Source: Photobacterium carnosum
Lineage (GTDB): Bacteria > Pseudomonadota > Gammaproteobacteria > Enterobacterales > Vibrionaceae
Reading direction: 5' to 3'
Assembly (NCBI RefSeq): GCF_002849605.1
Contig: NZ_NPIB01000008.1
Location: 1-64,000 of the forward strand
Length of the DNA: 64,000 nucleotides
The translations under genes and the position numbers were made by a program. Shown here piece by piece: positions 36,301 through 47,485 of the stretch. The stretch's first letter is position 1. Each line of letters begins with the position of its first letter. Under the pieces are notes generated by a model. The model worked only from the letters and a program-made list of their open reading frames with translations, did no database searches and had not been told where the DNA came from.

Positions 36301-37706
36301 CGTTTGATATTGTTGCTAAACCATTAATTTGGCAAATCGGCGATCCTGATTCAGAAAGTGCAATGGTCGATGTATCTGAGCAGACATATTGTAATCGTCC
36401 TGTAACTCAGAACTTTTTTGCAAAAGATGCTCCTTCCTTAAATACGGGAGTGACATTATCTAATGGTGGTTTAGATTCACCTAATAATGGTCAAAAGGGA
36501 GTGTTTTCAAGTCAACCTCAAACCGATAATAGTCAGCAAGAATTTAATGGTTTACTAATCGCAGACAATTCGTGGTCAGAGGTTGGTAGTCTATGGGTCA
36601 ATGCAAACTTAACTAATTATTTAGGTATGACAGTCAACTCGAGCAAACGTCATATTGGTCGTTTCTTCCCTGCTTATTTTGGTTTAACTCATAATCAATT
36701 AACGCCAGCAATGACATCGTTTACTTATATGGGGCAGCCTTTTCCGGTGCATTGGACTGTAAATGCATTTAATCAGCAAGGAAAGGCATTAGATAATTAT
36801 GATCAATTTGCTGAAACATTGACGGCTAAATTTGGATTTGTGGTGAAAAACAATAATGGTGGCGATGATCAGCGATTGTTATTGCAAGATCCTATTCCTG
36901 AAAAATGGTCACATAATACGGCAAATAGCCATTCATATATTAATTATCAATCGAATGTTACTTATGCTCGTAAGGGGTTTTTATCGATACCATTAATTAC
37001 ATCGCCAGATGGTCCTGATGAATTATGGCAATTATGGTTAAATTTACTTAATCCTAGTGATAATCGACCAATTGATTCTCCTCGTTTATTAACATCTGAG
37101 TTATGTAGTTCTAAAGATGGTTGTACCAATCCAACGGTACAAAAAGTAATAAGCTTAAGGATCGGTAATCAAAATCCTATGCGCTATGGTCGCATGGCAC
37201 TACAAGATGCTGCGGGTGATATTGGTAAGTCATTAACGATTCCATTACGGGTTGAGTATTGGAACGGCGCTGAGTTTGTCACTAATAGCGATGATTCAGC
37301 CTCAACATTTGATGGTGCTAATTATTGTCGTCAAATATTAATACAAGAACCCGTGCCTCATACGCCCAATAATCCAACAACGTCTGGTGCTGGTACTGTT
37401 AATTTAGGTCAACCATTGCTTAGCCAGTTAATGGCGAATCCTGATGGTGATTTTAAACAGCAAATTCGTTTTTGGCAGCGATTATCAGCATTCACTAAGC
37501 CAACCAAAATAGCTAAGACGCCGAAAATTTATTGTAAAGATAGCGCATCAAATCAACCATGGCTAAGTTATAACTGGCGTGGAATAGGCGATGAAGACCC
37601 ATCAGCAACGGTAACCTTTGGGGTTTATCATGGTAATAATCGCATTATTTATCGTGGAGAAACAAATGATGCTGGTCAGTCGATTCCGTATCTAAATTAT
37701 CAATAA
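33387..37706 (+). CDS. mshQ: MSHA-associated large surface protein MshQ
   Basis: 1439 residues with a cleavable signal peptide (MKHYLFLILCLFSSVVSA). It is rich in Asn, Lys and Asp and holds many Cys. The C-terminal half carries features of the DUF6701 domain, such as SRPWTFAICP and HIGRFFPAYFG. The protein is exported and could be an adhesin or tip-associated factor comparable to PilY1 in position, but no activity is known. The N-terminal 700 residues are less conserved, AT-rich in codon use and without recognised repeats. ATG 33387 follows GAAGGG and overlaps the mshP stop. No clear terminator follows. Confidence 0.8.
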   Translation: MKHYLFLILCLFSSVVSAQPQKESTGNFEFGTLSGPCLEENSPNCTIYFKKKYIDPLVFIMPSFSAPININKDIFYPSHEESIKNKKCKNKRHKLACEDATKKFESKLKEYKQFNEDWNDAPATLKITSLDNEKAVIRQFFAPYNSNYLTLLSAGECKGKSWCIEKKPMLNISYFVIDNNSNVDLGNAGQIISSSETVNKYVKYAEAINDKTGKKINSKIGIENYGLIVQAQAPKDTNELPPSGVFNEKGYRHKWFIAGGVKKDNTAYLALDRGETILPFKTDKSSWINSTQTVAYLLVKGHGQYKGLLFSLGQGKTNKTLGDDKLYSGFNNVTLSPEKQCNNGLVKINHGDDFIDKPLILASRNSRNGTDGGIFRLCRQTIKKPYRVSFVIDEDLNEPRRGDEDEACGGQDCIERRHDNESYGFMAFQRVNPTNTCDLFKGPAQTWDDSRFLLLDNKSKINNAFLYNKKRYLGFSKIRGTDFKTACNGNKCYPLSSLMVKKVAISDIPTNGQDKRISKNETWRNGGIFKNVDYERRGLTLTLFSGDYYFNSLVIGNHNKVIIPKGQNVRIYTHYFNMSDGSSFESQDLILNNGNISTVVFVKNGGVKPSTFLDNVDINKAFFKGYLYSERLVDLSNKSEINGAVTAIGIQLHNNSVINGSLDKCFNSTPNYDLTITPENKTNTLCENQPVQFDIQATDGSFIAYNGNVNVIIKSKFGGIWSTKSDFSKIKEFKTEELFQLPVHNNQAKFWFRANGAEKITVSGSIYQMEDTAPLGEYSFIPGGFQVTKLTNDDIIAGKRFPVDIKAVSCPTDSQPKVITDYNGSKILRFTTQYEQPTTPDYEENKNGILDRSRPIKVEIMNHGGVTDQANIHFTAGKSEELSLRYRDAGVLKWQVTDPNCTPENCSLINNKTQQDKKFKQVLSYGLVGSMSIKSRPWTFAICPLTFNGKNKYDNASGTSNGGEAYTAAGKPFDIVAKPLIWQIGDPDSESAMVDVSEQTYCNRPVTQNFFAKDAPSLNTGVTLSNGGLDSPNNGQKGVFSSQPQTDNSQQEFNGLLIADNSWSEVGSLWVNANLTNYLGMTVNSSKRHIGRFFPAYFGLTHNQLTPAMTSFTYMGQPFPVHWTVNAFNQQGKALDNYDQFAETLTAKFGFVVKNNNGGDDQRLLLQDPIPEKWSHNTANSHSYINYQSNVTYARKGFLSIPLITSPDGPDELWQLWLNLLNPSDNRPIDSPRLLTSELCSSKDGCTNPTVQKVISLRIGNQNPMRYGRMALQDAAGDIGKSLTIPLRVEYWNGAEFVTNSDDSASTFDGANYCRQILIQEPVPHTPNNPTTSGAGTVNLGQPLLSQLMANPDGDFKQQIRFWQRLSAFTKPTKIAKTPKIYCKDSASNQPWLSYNWRGIGDEDPSATVTFGVYHGNNRIIYRGETNDAGQSIPYLNYQ

Positions 37707-37926
37707 TGCGTGTTTCATATAAGGGTTGATATTTAGAATAGATTTTAATTCTGATGTTAAGGTTGGTCGTAATATTTTAAAATATCGATATAAAAAGGCC
37801 TCAATCAACCCATAGCGTAAATAAATTGCGTGTATAGACGCGGTTTCGCGATCCAGATCTTGTTTCACTTAGGTGCACTTGATACATTGAGTTCAATTTA
37901 CGATTTTTTAACGCTTGCAGGAATAG

Positions 37927-38979
<1,053 letters not shown>

Positions 38980-39019
38980 TACCATCATAGGATCCTAATT
39001 AAACAGGTTATAGTGTTAT

Positions 39020-40000
39020 ATGAAACCTATATTTGGCAGAGGTCCATCTCTGCAATTACGCCTGTTTCTTGCCATATTATTATCGGCTAGCTTAATGCTA
39101 GCCGATAGTCGTCTTGGTGCTTTTGCCAATATTCGTTATTTATTGAATTCGGCGGTCGCACCGCTGCAATATGCTGCCAATTTACCGCGTGAAATGTTAG
39201 ATGTTCTACGTGGGCAATTCAGTTCTCATCAACGATTATTGACAGAAAATAAAGCATTAAAACGTGATTTATTAGTCATGAAAAGTAATGTGTTATTACT
39301 CGATCAATTACAGCAAGAAAACCAGCGTTTAAGAGAGTTACTTGGTTCTCCATTTGTGCGTGATGAACGTAAAATGGTGGCTGAAGTAATGGCCGTTGAT
39401 TCTGATCCTTATAGTTATCAAGTGATGATAAATAAAGGTCGTGTTGATGGTGTTTATGAAGGCCAGCCTGTGATCAATGATAAAGGTATTGTCGGCCAAG
39501 TCTCTTATGTCGGTGCGCATAATAGCCGCGTGTTATTGCTCATTGATCCTACTAATGCGATTCCAGTTCAAGTTGTACGTAATGACATTCGTGTTATTGC
39601 AACGGGTGGTGGGCGTAATCATCAGATTTTATTGGAACATGTTCCAAGTAGTACCGATATTAAAAAGGGTGATCTACTGGTGAGTTCTGGGCTTGGAGGA
39701 CGTTATCCTGAAGGGTATCCTGTGGCTCGTGTAACATCATTTACGTTTGATAATAAACGTCCATTTGCACAAATTACGGCAAAGACGACAGTCCAGTTTG
39801 ATCGTTTACGTTATCTCTTATTAGTATGGCCAACCGATCGTTCTAAAATGAAAGTTAATACAGTCGTTGCTGACGGTAAGCCGATAATGACAGCGGTTAC
39901 ACCTATTGATACGGTTGATCCTATAATATTGAATATGCCAGCAAAACCAACGGATCTTGTCGTGCCAACACCGAAGAAGGTAAATAATGCCAACCAATAA
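39020..40000 (+). CDS. mreC: Rod shape-determining protein MreC
   Basis: 326 residues: N-terminal TM helix (about 11-29), coiled coil (about 65-105, ENQRLRELLG), two beta-barrel periplasmic domains, and a Pro/Thr/Val-rich tail. MreC links cytoplasmic MreB to PBP2/RodA in the wall-elongation complex. Forty nt after mreB and overlapping mreD by 14 nt. Confidence 0.96.
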   Translation: MKPIFGRGPSLQLRLFLAILLSASLMLADSRLGAFANIRYLLNSAVAPLQYAANLPREMLDVLRGQFSSHQRLLTENKALKRDLLVMKSNVLLLDQLQQENQRLRELLGSPFVRDERKMVAEVMAVDSDPYSYQVMINKGRVDGVYEGQPVINDKGIVGQVSYVGAHNSRVLLLIDPTNAIPVQVVRNDIRVIATGGGRNHQILLEHVPSSTDIKKGDLLVSSGLGGRYPEGYPVARVTSFTFDNKRPFAQITAKTTVQFDRLRYLLLVWPTDRSKMKVNTVVADGKPIMTAVTPIDTVDPIILNMPAKPTDLVVPTPKKVNNANQ

Positions 40001-40475
40001 AGCACATGGCCGAATCTGGATTTGGTTGTCATTTTTATTTGCATTAGTGTTGCAAGCTGTACCATGGCCGGGAGAACTTGAACCCTTTCGGCCGTCATGG
40101 GTAGTATTAGTGACGTGTTATTGGGTGTTAGCATTACCGCATCGCGTCAACGTTGGTACAGCCTTAGTGGTCGGCTTGTTATGGGATTTAACTTTAGGTT
40201 CAACACTGGGTGTTCGTGGCCTGATGTTGTCAGTGATTGCTTATATTATTGCACTCAATTTTAGAGTATTACGTAATTTATCATTGTGGCAGCAAGCGAT
40301 TATCATCGCGTTATTATCTTTAGCGGCTAAATTAATTGAATTCTGGGCTGAATATTTAGTTTCAAATATTAGTTTTTATCCTCAGCAGTTCTTGGCAGTG
40401 TTATTAAACTTTATATTGTGGCCGTGGCTATTTTTATTGCTGCGCCGAATTCGACGTAAATTAGCAATTTGTTAG
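39987..40475 (+). CDS. mreD: Rod shape-determining membrane protein MreD
   Basis: 162 residues with five or six hydrophobic helices and the family signatures FRPSWVVLVTCYWVLALP and VGLLWDLTLGSTLG. Inner-membrane part of the elongasome. It overlaps the end of mreC, so translation is coupled. A terminator follows. Confidence 0.94.
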   Translation: MPTNKAHGRIWIWLSFLFALVLQAVPWPGELEPFRPSWVVLVTCYWVLALPHRVNVGTALVVGLLWDLTLGSTLGVRGLMLSVIAYIIALNFRVLRNLSLWQQAIIIALLSLAAKLIEFWAEYLVSNISFYPQQFLAVLLNFILWPWLFLLLRRIRRKLAIC

Positions 40476-40490
40476 TAAAAATAAATTTTA

Positions 40491-40524
40491 TAGGGGGAGC
40501 CAATAGGCATCCCCCTTTGTTCTT
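40491..40524 (+). terminator. Terminator of mreBCD
   Basis: AGGGGGA and TCCCCCT with an 11-nt inner segment that can pair further (GCC with GGC), followed by TTGTTCTTTT. Confidence 0.78.
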
Positions 40525-40609
40525 TTGGCGCAAAAATTACGTAATCATTTAATACGCTAATATTTGATAATAGCTCACTTAACAGCAGACTATTTAATAA
40601 AGGATCATT

Positions 40610-41182
40610 ATGACTTCTCTTCAACTTTATCTTGCCTCTGGATCACCACGTCGAATGGAGCTTTTAACTCAACTTGGTTATAACTTTGAACGCATAGTGG
40701 TTGATGTCGAAGAATGTCATCAAGCTGAAGAAACGGCGGCACAATATGTGCAACGATTATCACGAGATAAAGCTTTTGCGGGTGTAAAAGCGGCGAATAA
40801 TGACATTCCCGTACTGGGGGCTGATACTATTGTTGTAGTAGATCAACAAATTCTAGAAAAACCAGTCGATTTTGAGGATGCTGCGCGTATGCTGAGGTTA
40901 TTATCAGGAAGGCAGCATCAAGTGATGACGGCTGTTACCTTAGCAACACAATCGCACAGCGAAACATGTTTAGTTACCACCCAAGTGTGGTTTAAAACTT
41001 TGTCAGATAACGATATTAAAAAATATTGGCACAGTGGTGAACCGCAAGATAAAGCAGGAAGCTATGGCATTCAGGGAATAGGTGGCAAATTTATTACCCG
41101 TATTGACGGCAGTTATTATGCTGTGATGGGGTTACCGTTAGTGGAAACCGACATCATGGTTCAAGATTTTTTAAAATTATAA
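40610..41182 (+). CDS. maf: Maf-family nucleoside triphosphate pyrophosphatase (YhdE type)
   Basis: 190 residues starting [18 protein letters not shown], the substrate-binding start of Maf proteins, with the catalytic Asp in [10 protein letters not shown] near residue 72. E. coli YhdE hydrolyses dTTP and UTP and is placed in front of rng exactly as here. A role in removing unwanted pyrimidine nucleotides and in delaying division has been proposed for the family. AAGGA lies 7 nt before ATG; 12 nt separate it from rng. Confidence 0.93.
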   Translation: MTSLQLYLASGSPRRMELLTQLGYNFERIVVDVEECHQAEETAAQYVQRLSRDKAFAGVKAANNDIPVLGADTIVVVDQQILEKPVDFEDAARMLRLLSGRQHQVMTAVTLATQSHSETCLVTTQVWFKTLSDNDIKKYWHSGEPQDKAGSYGIQGIGGKFITRIDGSYYAVMGLPLVETDIMVQDFLKL

Positions 41183-41194
41183 GTAGAGGCAACC

Positions 41195-42664
41195 ATGGGC
41201 ATTGAGCTGCTAATAAATGTCACGCCGAGTGAAACGCGTGTCGCAATGATTGAAGGCGGTATTTTGCAAGAGATTCACATTGAACGTGAATCAAAGCGAG
41301 GTATTGTTGGCAATATTTATAAAGGACGTGTTAGTCGTGTCTTACCGGGAATGCAGGCTGCATTTATTGATATCGGTTTAGATAAAGCGGCATTTTTACA
41401 TGCGTCAGATATTGTCCCGCATACTGAATGTGTGGCCGAAAATGAAAAGAAACAATTTAAAGTCCGTGATATCTCAGAGTTAGTCCGTCAAGGACAAGAT
41501 ATTGTGGTGCAAGTGGTTAAAGATCCATTGGGAACTAAAGGTGCCCGTTTAACGACGGATATTACTTTGCCCTCACGTTATTTAGTGTTTATGCCTGGTG
41601 CAAGTCATGTTGGTGTCTCACAACGAATTGAATGTGAAAAAGAACGCGATCGTTTGAAAAAAGCAGTATCACAACATTGTGATCACCTAGGTGGGTTTAT
41701 TATTCGTACCGCCGCAGAAGGTGCAGATCCGGATGAAGTGGCACAAGATGCGGCATTTTTAAAGCATCTATGGCGTAAGGTGATTGAGCGTCGTGCAAAA
41801 TATAAACCACGTTCAATGTTATATGGTGAACTTGGATTAGCGCAGCGTATTTTACGTGATTTTGTTGGTACTCAAATTAATCATATTCAAGTCGATTCAC
41901 GGGTTGCGTTTGATAAACTTAAAGAATTCACTGATGAGTTTGTGCCAGAGGTTACCGAAAATATTGAGTATTATTCTGGTGACCAACCTATTTTTGATCT
42001 TTATGATACTGAAGCTGAAATTCAACGTTCGCTTGATCGTAAAGTAGAAATGAAATCGGGTGGGTATTTGATTATTGATCAAACCGAAGCCATGACCACT
42101 GTTGATATTAATACTGGGGCATTTGTTGGTCGTCGTAATCTTGATGAAACCATTTTTAATACCAATATTGAAGCGACTAAAGTGATTGCTCGCCAGTTAC
42201 GGTTACGTAATTTAGGTGGCATTATTATTATCGATTTTATTGATATGGCATTAGAAGAGCACCAACGTCGCGTCTTACAAGCGTTAGAACAAGCACTGTC
42301 GTTTGATCGCGTGAAAACAAACGTTAATGGTTTTACTCAGCTTGGATTAGTTGAAATGACCCGTAAGCGTACCCGTGAAAGTATTGAACATGTATTATGT
42401 AATACTTGCCCCTCTTGTGAAGGCCGAGGTACCGTTAAAACGGTTGAAAGTGTGTGTTATGAAATTCTACGTGAAATAACCCGCGTTAATCGCGCTTATG
42501 ATGCTGACCGATTTGTGGTCTATGTGTCATCTTCTGTTGGTGATGCTCTAGCGGGTGATGAGTATCATGCTCTGGCTGAGCTAGAAGTATTTATTGGTAA
42601 GCAAGTAAAAATCAAACCAGAGCCGCTTTATACTCAAGAGCAGTTTGATGTTGTTATGATGTAA
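41195..42664 (+). CDS. rng: Ribonuclease G
   Basis: 489 residues. S1 RNA-binding domain (about 35-130, RGIVGNIYKGRVSRVLPGM), catalytic core with the metal-binding aspartates in TTVDINTGAF (Asp304 region) and IIIDFIDM (Asp347 region), and the zinc-link motif NTCPSCEGRG. RNase G processes the 5' end of 16S rRNA and degrades some mRNAs. Lacks the long C-terminal scaffold of RNase E, so it is RNase G. In the operon maf-rng-yhdP. Confidence 0.97.
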   Translation: MGIELLINVTPSETRVAMIEGGILQEIHIERESKRGIVGNIYKGRVSRVLPGMQAAFIDIGLDKAAFLHASDIVPHTECVAENEKKQFKVRDISELVRQGQDIVVQVVKDPLGTKGARLTTDITLPSRYLVFMPGASHVGVSQRIECEKERDRLKKAVSQHCDHLGGFIIRTAAEGADPDEVAQDAAFLKHLWRKVIERRAKYKPRSMLYGELGLAQRILRDFVGTQINHIQVDSRVAFDKLKEFTDEFVPEVTENIEYYSGDQPIFDLYDTEAEIQRSLDRKVEMKSGGYLIIDQTEAMTTVDINTGAFVGRRNLDETIFNTNIEATKVIARQLRLRNLGGIIIIDFIDMALEEHQRRVLQALEQALSFDRVKTNVNGFTQLGLVEMTRKRTRESIEHVLCNTCPSCEGRGTVKTVESVCYEILREITRVNRAYDADRFVVYVSSSVGDALAGDEYHALAELEVFIGKQVKIKPEPLYTQEQFDVVMM

Positions 42665-42686
42665 TGTACCTAGAGAGGAAGTAATA

Positions 42687-45600
42687 GTGCCAAAAATACT
42701 CGTACGTCTTGTACGCAGTGGGTTGTGGTTGATAGTGATTGTAGCGTTATTCTTAGCATCATTAATCACTGGCTTAAGGTTATTGCTTCCTCATCTTAAT
42801 GATTACCGTCTGCCCATAGCACACTGGGTGTCGCAGCAGGCAGATGTTGCTTTAACATTAACGTCAATTAATGGGGACTGGCAAATTGCTGGTCCTACTG
42901 TAACGGTTACGGGTATTTCTATATCTGCTCAACCTCATTCACAACCCCTTGCTAATATTGGTCAAGTCTCATTTTATTTTGATATTTGGCATTCAGCTCT
43001 GCATTTGCGTCCAATTTTCAAACAAGTGACTATTAGTCAGGTTGATCTTGATCTTACTAAAATAAAGCCGTCTTCATCAGCGTTAAATGTGGCTGATGTC
43101 AGTGTTGCTCAACGTTTAGAACAACTGTTTTTTACGCGCTTAGGGCAATTTCAACTCCTCGATTCATCCGTATCTTTTGTTGCTCCGTCAGGATCTGAGC
43201 AAAAACTTAATATTAAACAGCTTGATTGGGTAAATGTTGATGGCCGTCATTTGGCACAAGGCAATATTAATTTTTCTAATTCTGATCTGGGGCAATTAGC
43301 GATTAAAGCGAATATATCAGAACAAGGTGGACTTAAAAGTTTATCTGGTCTGGTGTATATAAAAGGTAAGCATGTATCAGTAACGCCATGGCTTAATAAG
43401 CAATTTTCTGGCGTGGCAAATATTACTGATAGTGAAATTGGGGTTGAGGCTTGGTTGGCATTTAAACATGGTCAAATTAAGAGTGCTAAGGCAAAGATCA
43501 ATAACAGTATTATTGATTGGCAAGTAGGTAAAAAACAGCATCAAATTAATATTAAACATGGGCTGGTGGCGTTAAGGCCGATTCGATTGGCTGATGGATC
43601 TCGAACATGGCGGATTGATACTGAAAAATTTGCTATTTATACCGATGATGTCGCGTGGCCAACGTTTGATATTGCAGGCCAATTAAGTTTTGATGACCAT
43701 GACCAATTAAATCAATGGAAATTGGCGTTAAGTAATATTGCCTTGCAACGATTATTACCGCTAATGAACTTTTTACCATCAACCAATAAGCTGGTTGATG
43801 CAGTGCGGCATCTTAAACCGAGTGGATTATTGACTCATATTCGCGTTGCCGGTGAAGTAAATAAAGTGCCTCGTTTTTCATTTAAAATACAACAATTAAG
43901 TGTTAAACCTTGGCAATGGGTTCCAGGTATTAATCATTTAAATGCCACTATTGCTGGCGATGGCCTTCAAGGTAACGTCACGCTTAATGTCGCGGCCGAT
44001 AGTTTTGCTTATGAAAAGGTGTTTTCCAAACCGCTAAAAATAAATCACGCTCAAGTACAGGCTTATTGGCATCACGATGCTCGAGGTACTACGTTATGGA
44101 GTGACCAACTGGCAGTGGCAACACCAGATTTAACTTTTTCAGGGCAAGCTCGAGTTGATATTCCAGCTAGTGCACCCACATGGTTATCGTTATACGGTGA
44201 AGCCAATGTTACCGATGCGGGCCAAACATGGCGTTATTTACCGCGACCTGCGTTGGGGGATCGCTTAACTGATTATTTAGCGACAGCAATTAAAGGCGGC
44301 AAGGTTAAGTCGGCGCGTATTTTATGGTATGGCGCACTTAATGATTTTCCTTATCAACATCATGATGGCGTTTTTCAAGCTTTTGTGCCGTTAACACACG
44401 CTAAATTTAGTTTTGATCCTGCATGGCCTGTGCTTCGTGATCTTCAACTTAATTTGTTATTTGAAAATGACAAAATGTATATTGATGCCAATCATGTGAA
44501 GACTTTAGGTGCAAGTAGCTCAAAAGTAGTCGGTAAGGCTGATTTAACCCCTAATGGCCAGCTTAAACTCGCAATTGATCTTGCTGCTACTGGACCTCAA
44601 GTTCGTCAATATATGCTCAATAGCCCATTAGTAAGTTCTGTTGGTAGTACTTTGACGACTATTGATGTTGCAGGGCCCGTAACGGCAAAGCTTAATTTGG
44701 ATATTCCGTTTAATGGCTCTGATGTTGATGCGAGCGGTAAGGTATATTTTAAACATAATCAGATCACACTGACCACGCCACATTTAGCGATTAAAAACGT
44801 TAACGGTAGCTTAAGTTTTAATAACAATAAGATTAAAGCCCAAGGGTTAGTTGGGTTGTTATATCAACAGCCTATTCAGTTTGGATTTGATGGTAATACT
44901 GTTAAAAAATCAGCTGATTATAAAGTGAATGTTAACGTTGGTGGGCAATGGCAACTTGCTAAATTAAAAGATTATTTACCGTCGGCAGTATTGAACAATA
45001 TAAATGGTAGTAGTAATTGGAAAGCTTTGGTTAGGGTTAATATTAAACCGAGTGGGTTTGATTATAACGTTGGTGTTACGGTACCTTTAACGCAGGTTAA
45101 TAGTAAATTACCTTATCCATTGCAACATTTTAAGGACACTACCGCAGTATTAAAAGTTAACGTTAAGGGGGATAAAAACCAATTGTACACGCAAGCTGTG
45201 TTACCTAACGTTAGTTATCAAGCTCAGGTGTCATTGTTGGCTACCGTGCCTAAAATTACTGCGAGTAATCTTTCTATCGGTGATGAAAAGTTATTAACAT
45301 CACCATTGCAAGGTCAATTAGTACGTATTAATAGTCGTCAGTTTAATGCGGATCAATGGTTGGCAGTAATAAGACAATTAATGGATAACCATACTTCATT
45401 ATCGTCAGGGGCAACAACCCATACTGCGGGATTCTCATTACCCTTACCGACACGTGTGATGGCTAAGATTGATCAATTAACCTTAGGTGGTCTTGCTTGG
45501 CATCAACTTGATGCGGTCGCAACGCGTGGGCGAGGATGGTCGATTAAGTTAGCGTCGCAAGAAGCGAATGGTTATATCTCATGGATTAAAAATCAACCGT

Positions 45601-46577
45601 TAAATATCATTTTAAAATCATTACATCTTAATTTACCGCAATTAGAGCAGCAGCCACCCGGTGCATTATTAACGCCAAAATTAGCCACCAAACCGCCTTC
45701 AACCTTGGTTACCGCTAACGATCGCAGCACTATGGCAACGATGCCTGCGATTGATTTATCGATTGCAGATGCATGGTTACAAGGCTATCGCTTAGGGGCG
45801 GTAACAGCGACGTTAACTAAGCACAATCAGCGTTTACAGTTGCAGCAGTTTAAGGTTAAGTCTGGCAATGTAAAATTAAGTGCTTCTGGTGACTGGAGTA
45901 TGGCTCGACAACATAATCACACTAAACTTGATATGGTGATCAGTGGTACGAATAGCACCGACTTACTCGATCGATTTGGGATTTCAGGCGGTGTACAAAA
46001 TGCGCCATTTAATACCCACGTCATCGTTAACTGGCAAGGTACGCCTTGGGGAATTGATCGTACTACATTAAATGGTACGGTGAAGACGGACATTGGTAAA
46101 GGTATTGTCAGTGGTGTTGGTGGTGCAGGACGGTTATTAGGCTTATTTAGTCTTGATTCCATTATTCGAAAGATGAAGCTCGATTTTTCAGGGATATTTG
46201 ATAATGGTTTAGCCTTTAATTATATTCGAGGGAATGGCACTATCAAAGACGGTATTTTTAATAGTCATGATATTAAGATGCAAGCACTCGCGGGTGATAT
46301 GTACATCAATGGTAAAGTTAATCTTGTTGATGAAATCGTGAACGCTAACGTCAAATTTATTCCTGATTTCACCTCGGGGTTACCAGTAATGACGGCCTTT
46401 GCTGTCGCGCCGCAAGTAGCATTGTATGTGTTTGCGATTTCAACCGTGTTATCGCCAGTATTAGATGTTATTACTCAAGTAAATTATCAAGTTACAGGGC
46501 CTATTGCCTCGCCGAAGGTTATCGAAAGATCTCGGCTAGAAGGCGAATATAAAGTACCAGAAAATAATCGCCTTTAA
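42687..46577 (+). CDS. yhdP: AsmA-like envelope protein YhdP
   Basis: 1296 residues: one N-terminal TM helix (about 12-32) followed by a very long beta-rich periplasmic region and the family's C-terminal AsmA-like segment (KGIVSGVGGAGRLLGLFSL, FKLDFSGIF-like). YhdP, TamB and YdbH form the bridge-like lipid transport group that supplies phospholipids to the outer membrane. GTG start with GAGAGGA 7 nt upstream. It is linked in function to the mla operon at the right end of the window, which works in the opposite direction. Confidence 0.93.
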   Translation: MPKILVRLVRSGLWLIVIVALFLASLITGLRLLLPHLNDYRLPIAHWVSQQADVALTLTSINGDWQIAGPTVTVTGISISAQPHSQPLANIGQVSFYFDIWHSALHLRPIFKQVTISQVDLDLTKIKPSSSALNVADVSVAQRLEQLFFTRLGQFQLLDSSVSFVAPSGSEQKLNIKQLDWVNVDGRHLAQGNINFSNSDLGQLAIKANISEQGGLKSLSGLVYIKGKHVSVTPWLNKQFSGVANITDSEIGVEAWLAFKHGQIKSAKAKINNSIIDWQVGKKQHQINIKHGLVALRPIRLADGSRTWRIDTEKFAIYTDDVAWPTFDIAGQLSFDDHDQLNQWKLALSNIALQRLLPLMNFLPSTNKLVDAVRHLKPSGLLTHIRVAGEVNKVPRFSFKIQQLSVKPWQWVPGINHLNATIAGDGLQGNVTLNVAADSFAYEKVFSKPLKINHAQVQAYWHHDARGTTLWSDQLAVATPDLTFSGQARVDIPASAPTWLSLYGEANVTDAGQTWRYLPRPALGDRLTDYLATAIKGGKVKSARILWYGALNDFPYQHHDGVFQAFVPLTHAKFSFDPAWPVLRDLQLNLLFENDKMYIDANHVKTLGASSSKVVGKADLTPNGQLKLAIDLAATGPQVRQYMLNSPLVSSVGSTLTTIDVAGPVTAKLNLDIPFNGSDVDASGKVYFKHNQITLTTPHLAIKNVNGSLSFNNNKIKAQGLVGLLYQQPIQFGFDGNTVKKSADYKVNVNVGGQWQLAKLKDYLPSAVLNNINGSSNWKALVRVNIKPSGFDYNVGVTVPLTQVNSKLPYPLQHFKDTTAVLKVNVKGDKNQLYTQAVLPNVSYQAQVSLLATVPKITASNLSIGDEKLLTSPLQGQLVRINSRQFNADQWLAVIRQLMDNHTSLSSGATTHTAGFSLPLPTRVMAKIDQLTLGGLAWHQLDAVATRGRGWSIKLASQEANGYISWIKNQPLNIILKSLHLNLPQLEQQPPGALLTPKLATKPPSTLVTANDRSTMATMPAIDLSIADAWLQGYRLGAVTATLTKHNQRLQLQQFKVKSGNVKLSASGDWSMARQHNHTKLDMVISGTNSTDLLDRFGISGGVQNAPFNTHVIVNWQGTPWGIDRTTLNGTVKTDIGKGIVSGVGGAGRLLGLFSLDSIIRKMKLDFSGIFDNGLAFNYIRGNGTIKDGIFNSHDIKMQALAGDMYINGKVNLVDEIVNANVKFIPDFTSGLPVMTAFAVAPQVALYVFAISTVLSPVLDVITQVNYQVTGPIASPKVIERSRLEGEYKVPENNRL

Positions 46578-46649
46578 GTTGACCTCGTTACGATAGTCGT
46601 GACGGTAGATAAATCTGATTAATTTCAGTCATCGTTCAGAGAGATAACC

Positions 46650-47471
46650 ATGACAAAGATTGGTGTAGTACAAATGAATTCAGGTACTGATCCTGAGCGT
46701 AACCTGAGCCAAATAAAGAAGTTTATGCAAGGGTTACAACTACAAGGGGCTAAATTAGTTGTTACTCCTGAAAATAGTGTTGTTTTTGGTAGTAAAGCTG
46801 ATTATCAACGTTGGGCTGAACCATTAGGTAATGGTCCATTACAACAACAATTATCCCAATTTTCTCAGCAACTAGGGATTTGGCTACTTATTGGTTCTAT
46901 GCCGATTTTACAAGCTGATGGTAGCATTACTACTACCTCGGTATTATTTGATGATCAGGGTAAGATCCACGCGCATTATAATAAAATGCACATGTTTGAT
47001 GTTAATGTTGCGGATAAGCATCAGAGTTACCGCGAATCTGATACCTTTAAAGCTGGCGATGACATAAAAGTGATTGATACGCCTTTTGGTAAACTCGGAT
47101 TATCAATTTGTTATGATATTCGTTTTCCTCAGCTTTATAGTGAGTTACGCCAGCAAGGTGCTGATATTATTATTATTCCAGCAGCCTTTACCAAATTAAC
47201 AGGGCGTGCTCATTGGGAAATATTAGTTCGAGCACGTGCCATTGAAACCCAGTGTTGGGTTGTTGCCGCTGCGCAATGGGGCGAGCATAATGAAACTCGA
47301 GAAACATGGGGGCATTCAATGATTGTTGACCCATGGGGACAAGTGATTGCTTGCCAACAACAAGGAACGGGTGTTCTGACGGCAAATGTTGATTTACAAT
47401 TAACCCATAAGATCCGTACCAATATGCCAGTGGCTGATCATGCCCGATTGGTGTTCAGTCATATTCAATAA
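46650..47471 (+). CDS. Nitrilase-superfamily amidohydrolase (Nit/deaminated glutathione amidase-like)
   Basis: 273 residues with the complete catalytic triad of the superfamily: Glu41 (VVTPENSV), Lys112 ([10 protein letters not shown]) and Cys154 ([15 protein letters not shown]). The closest known group is Nit1/YbeM-like, which repairs deaminated glutathione; this activity is inferred. AGAGA precedes the ATG. Fifteen nt before tldD and probably in one operon with maf, rng and yhdP. Confidence 0.88.
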   Translation: MTKIGVVQMNSGTDPERNLSQIKKFMQGLQLQGAKLVVTPENSVVFGSKADYQRWAEPLGNGPLQQQLSQFSQQLGIWLLIGSMPILQADGSITTTSVLFDDQGKIHAHYNKMHMFDVNVADKHQSYRESDTFKAGDDIKVIDTPFGKLGLSICYDIRFPQLYSELRQQGADIIIIPAAFTKLTGRAHWEILVRARAIETQCWVVAAAQWGEHNETRETWGHSMIVDPWGQVIACQQQGTGVLTANVDLQLTHKIRTNMPVADHARLVFSHIQ

Positions 47472-47485
47472 TTAAGAGCAAATTA

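Noticed and set aside
39811-40134. 107-codon minus-strand frame across the mreC-mreD junction
   Set aside because: It lies opposite two conserved genes, with no start signals.
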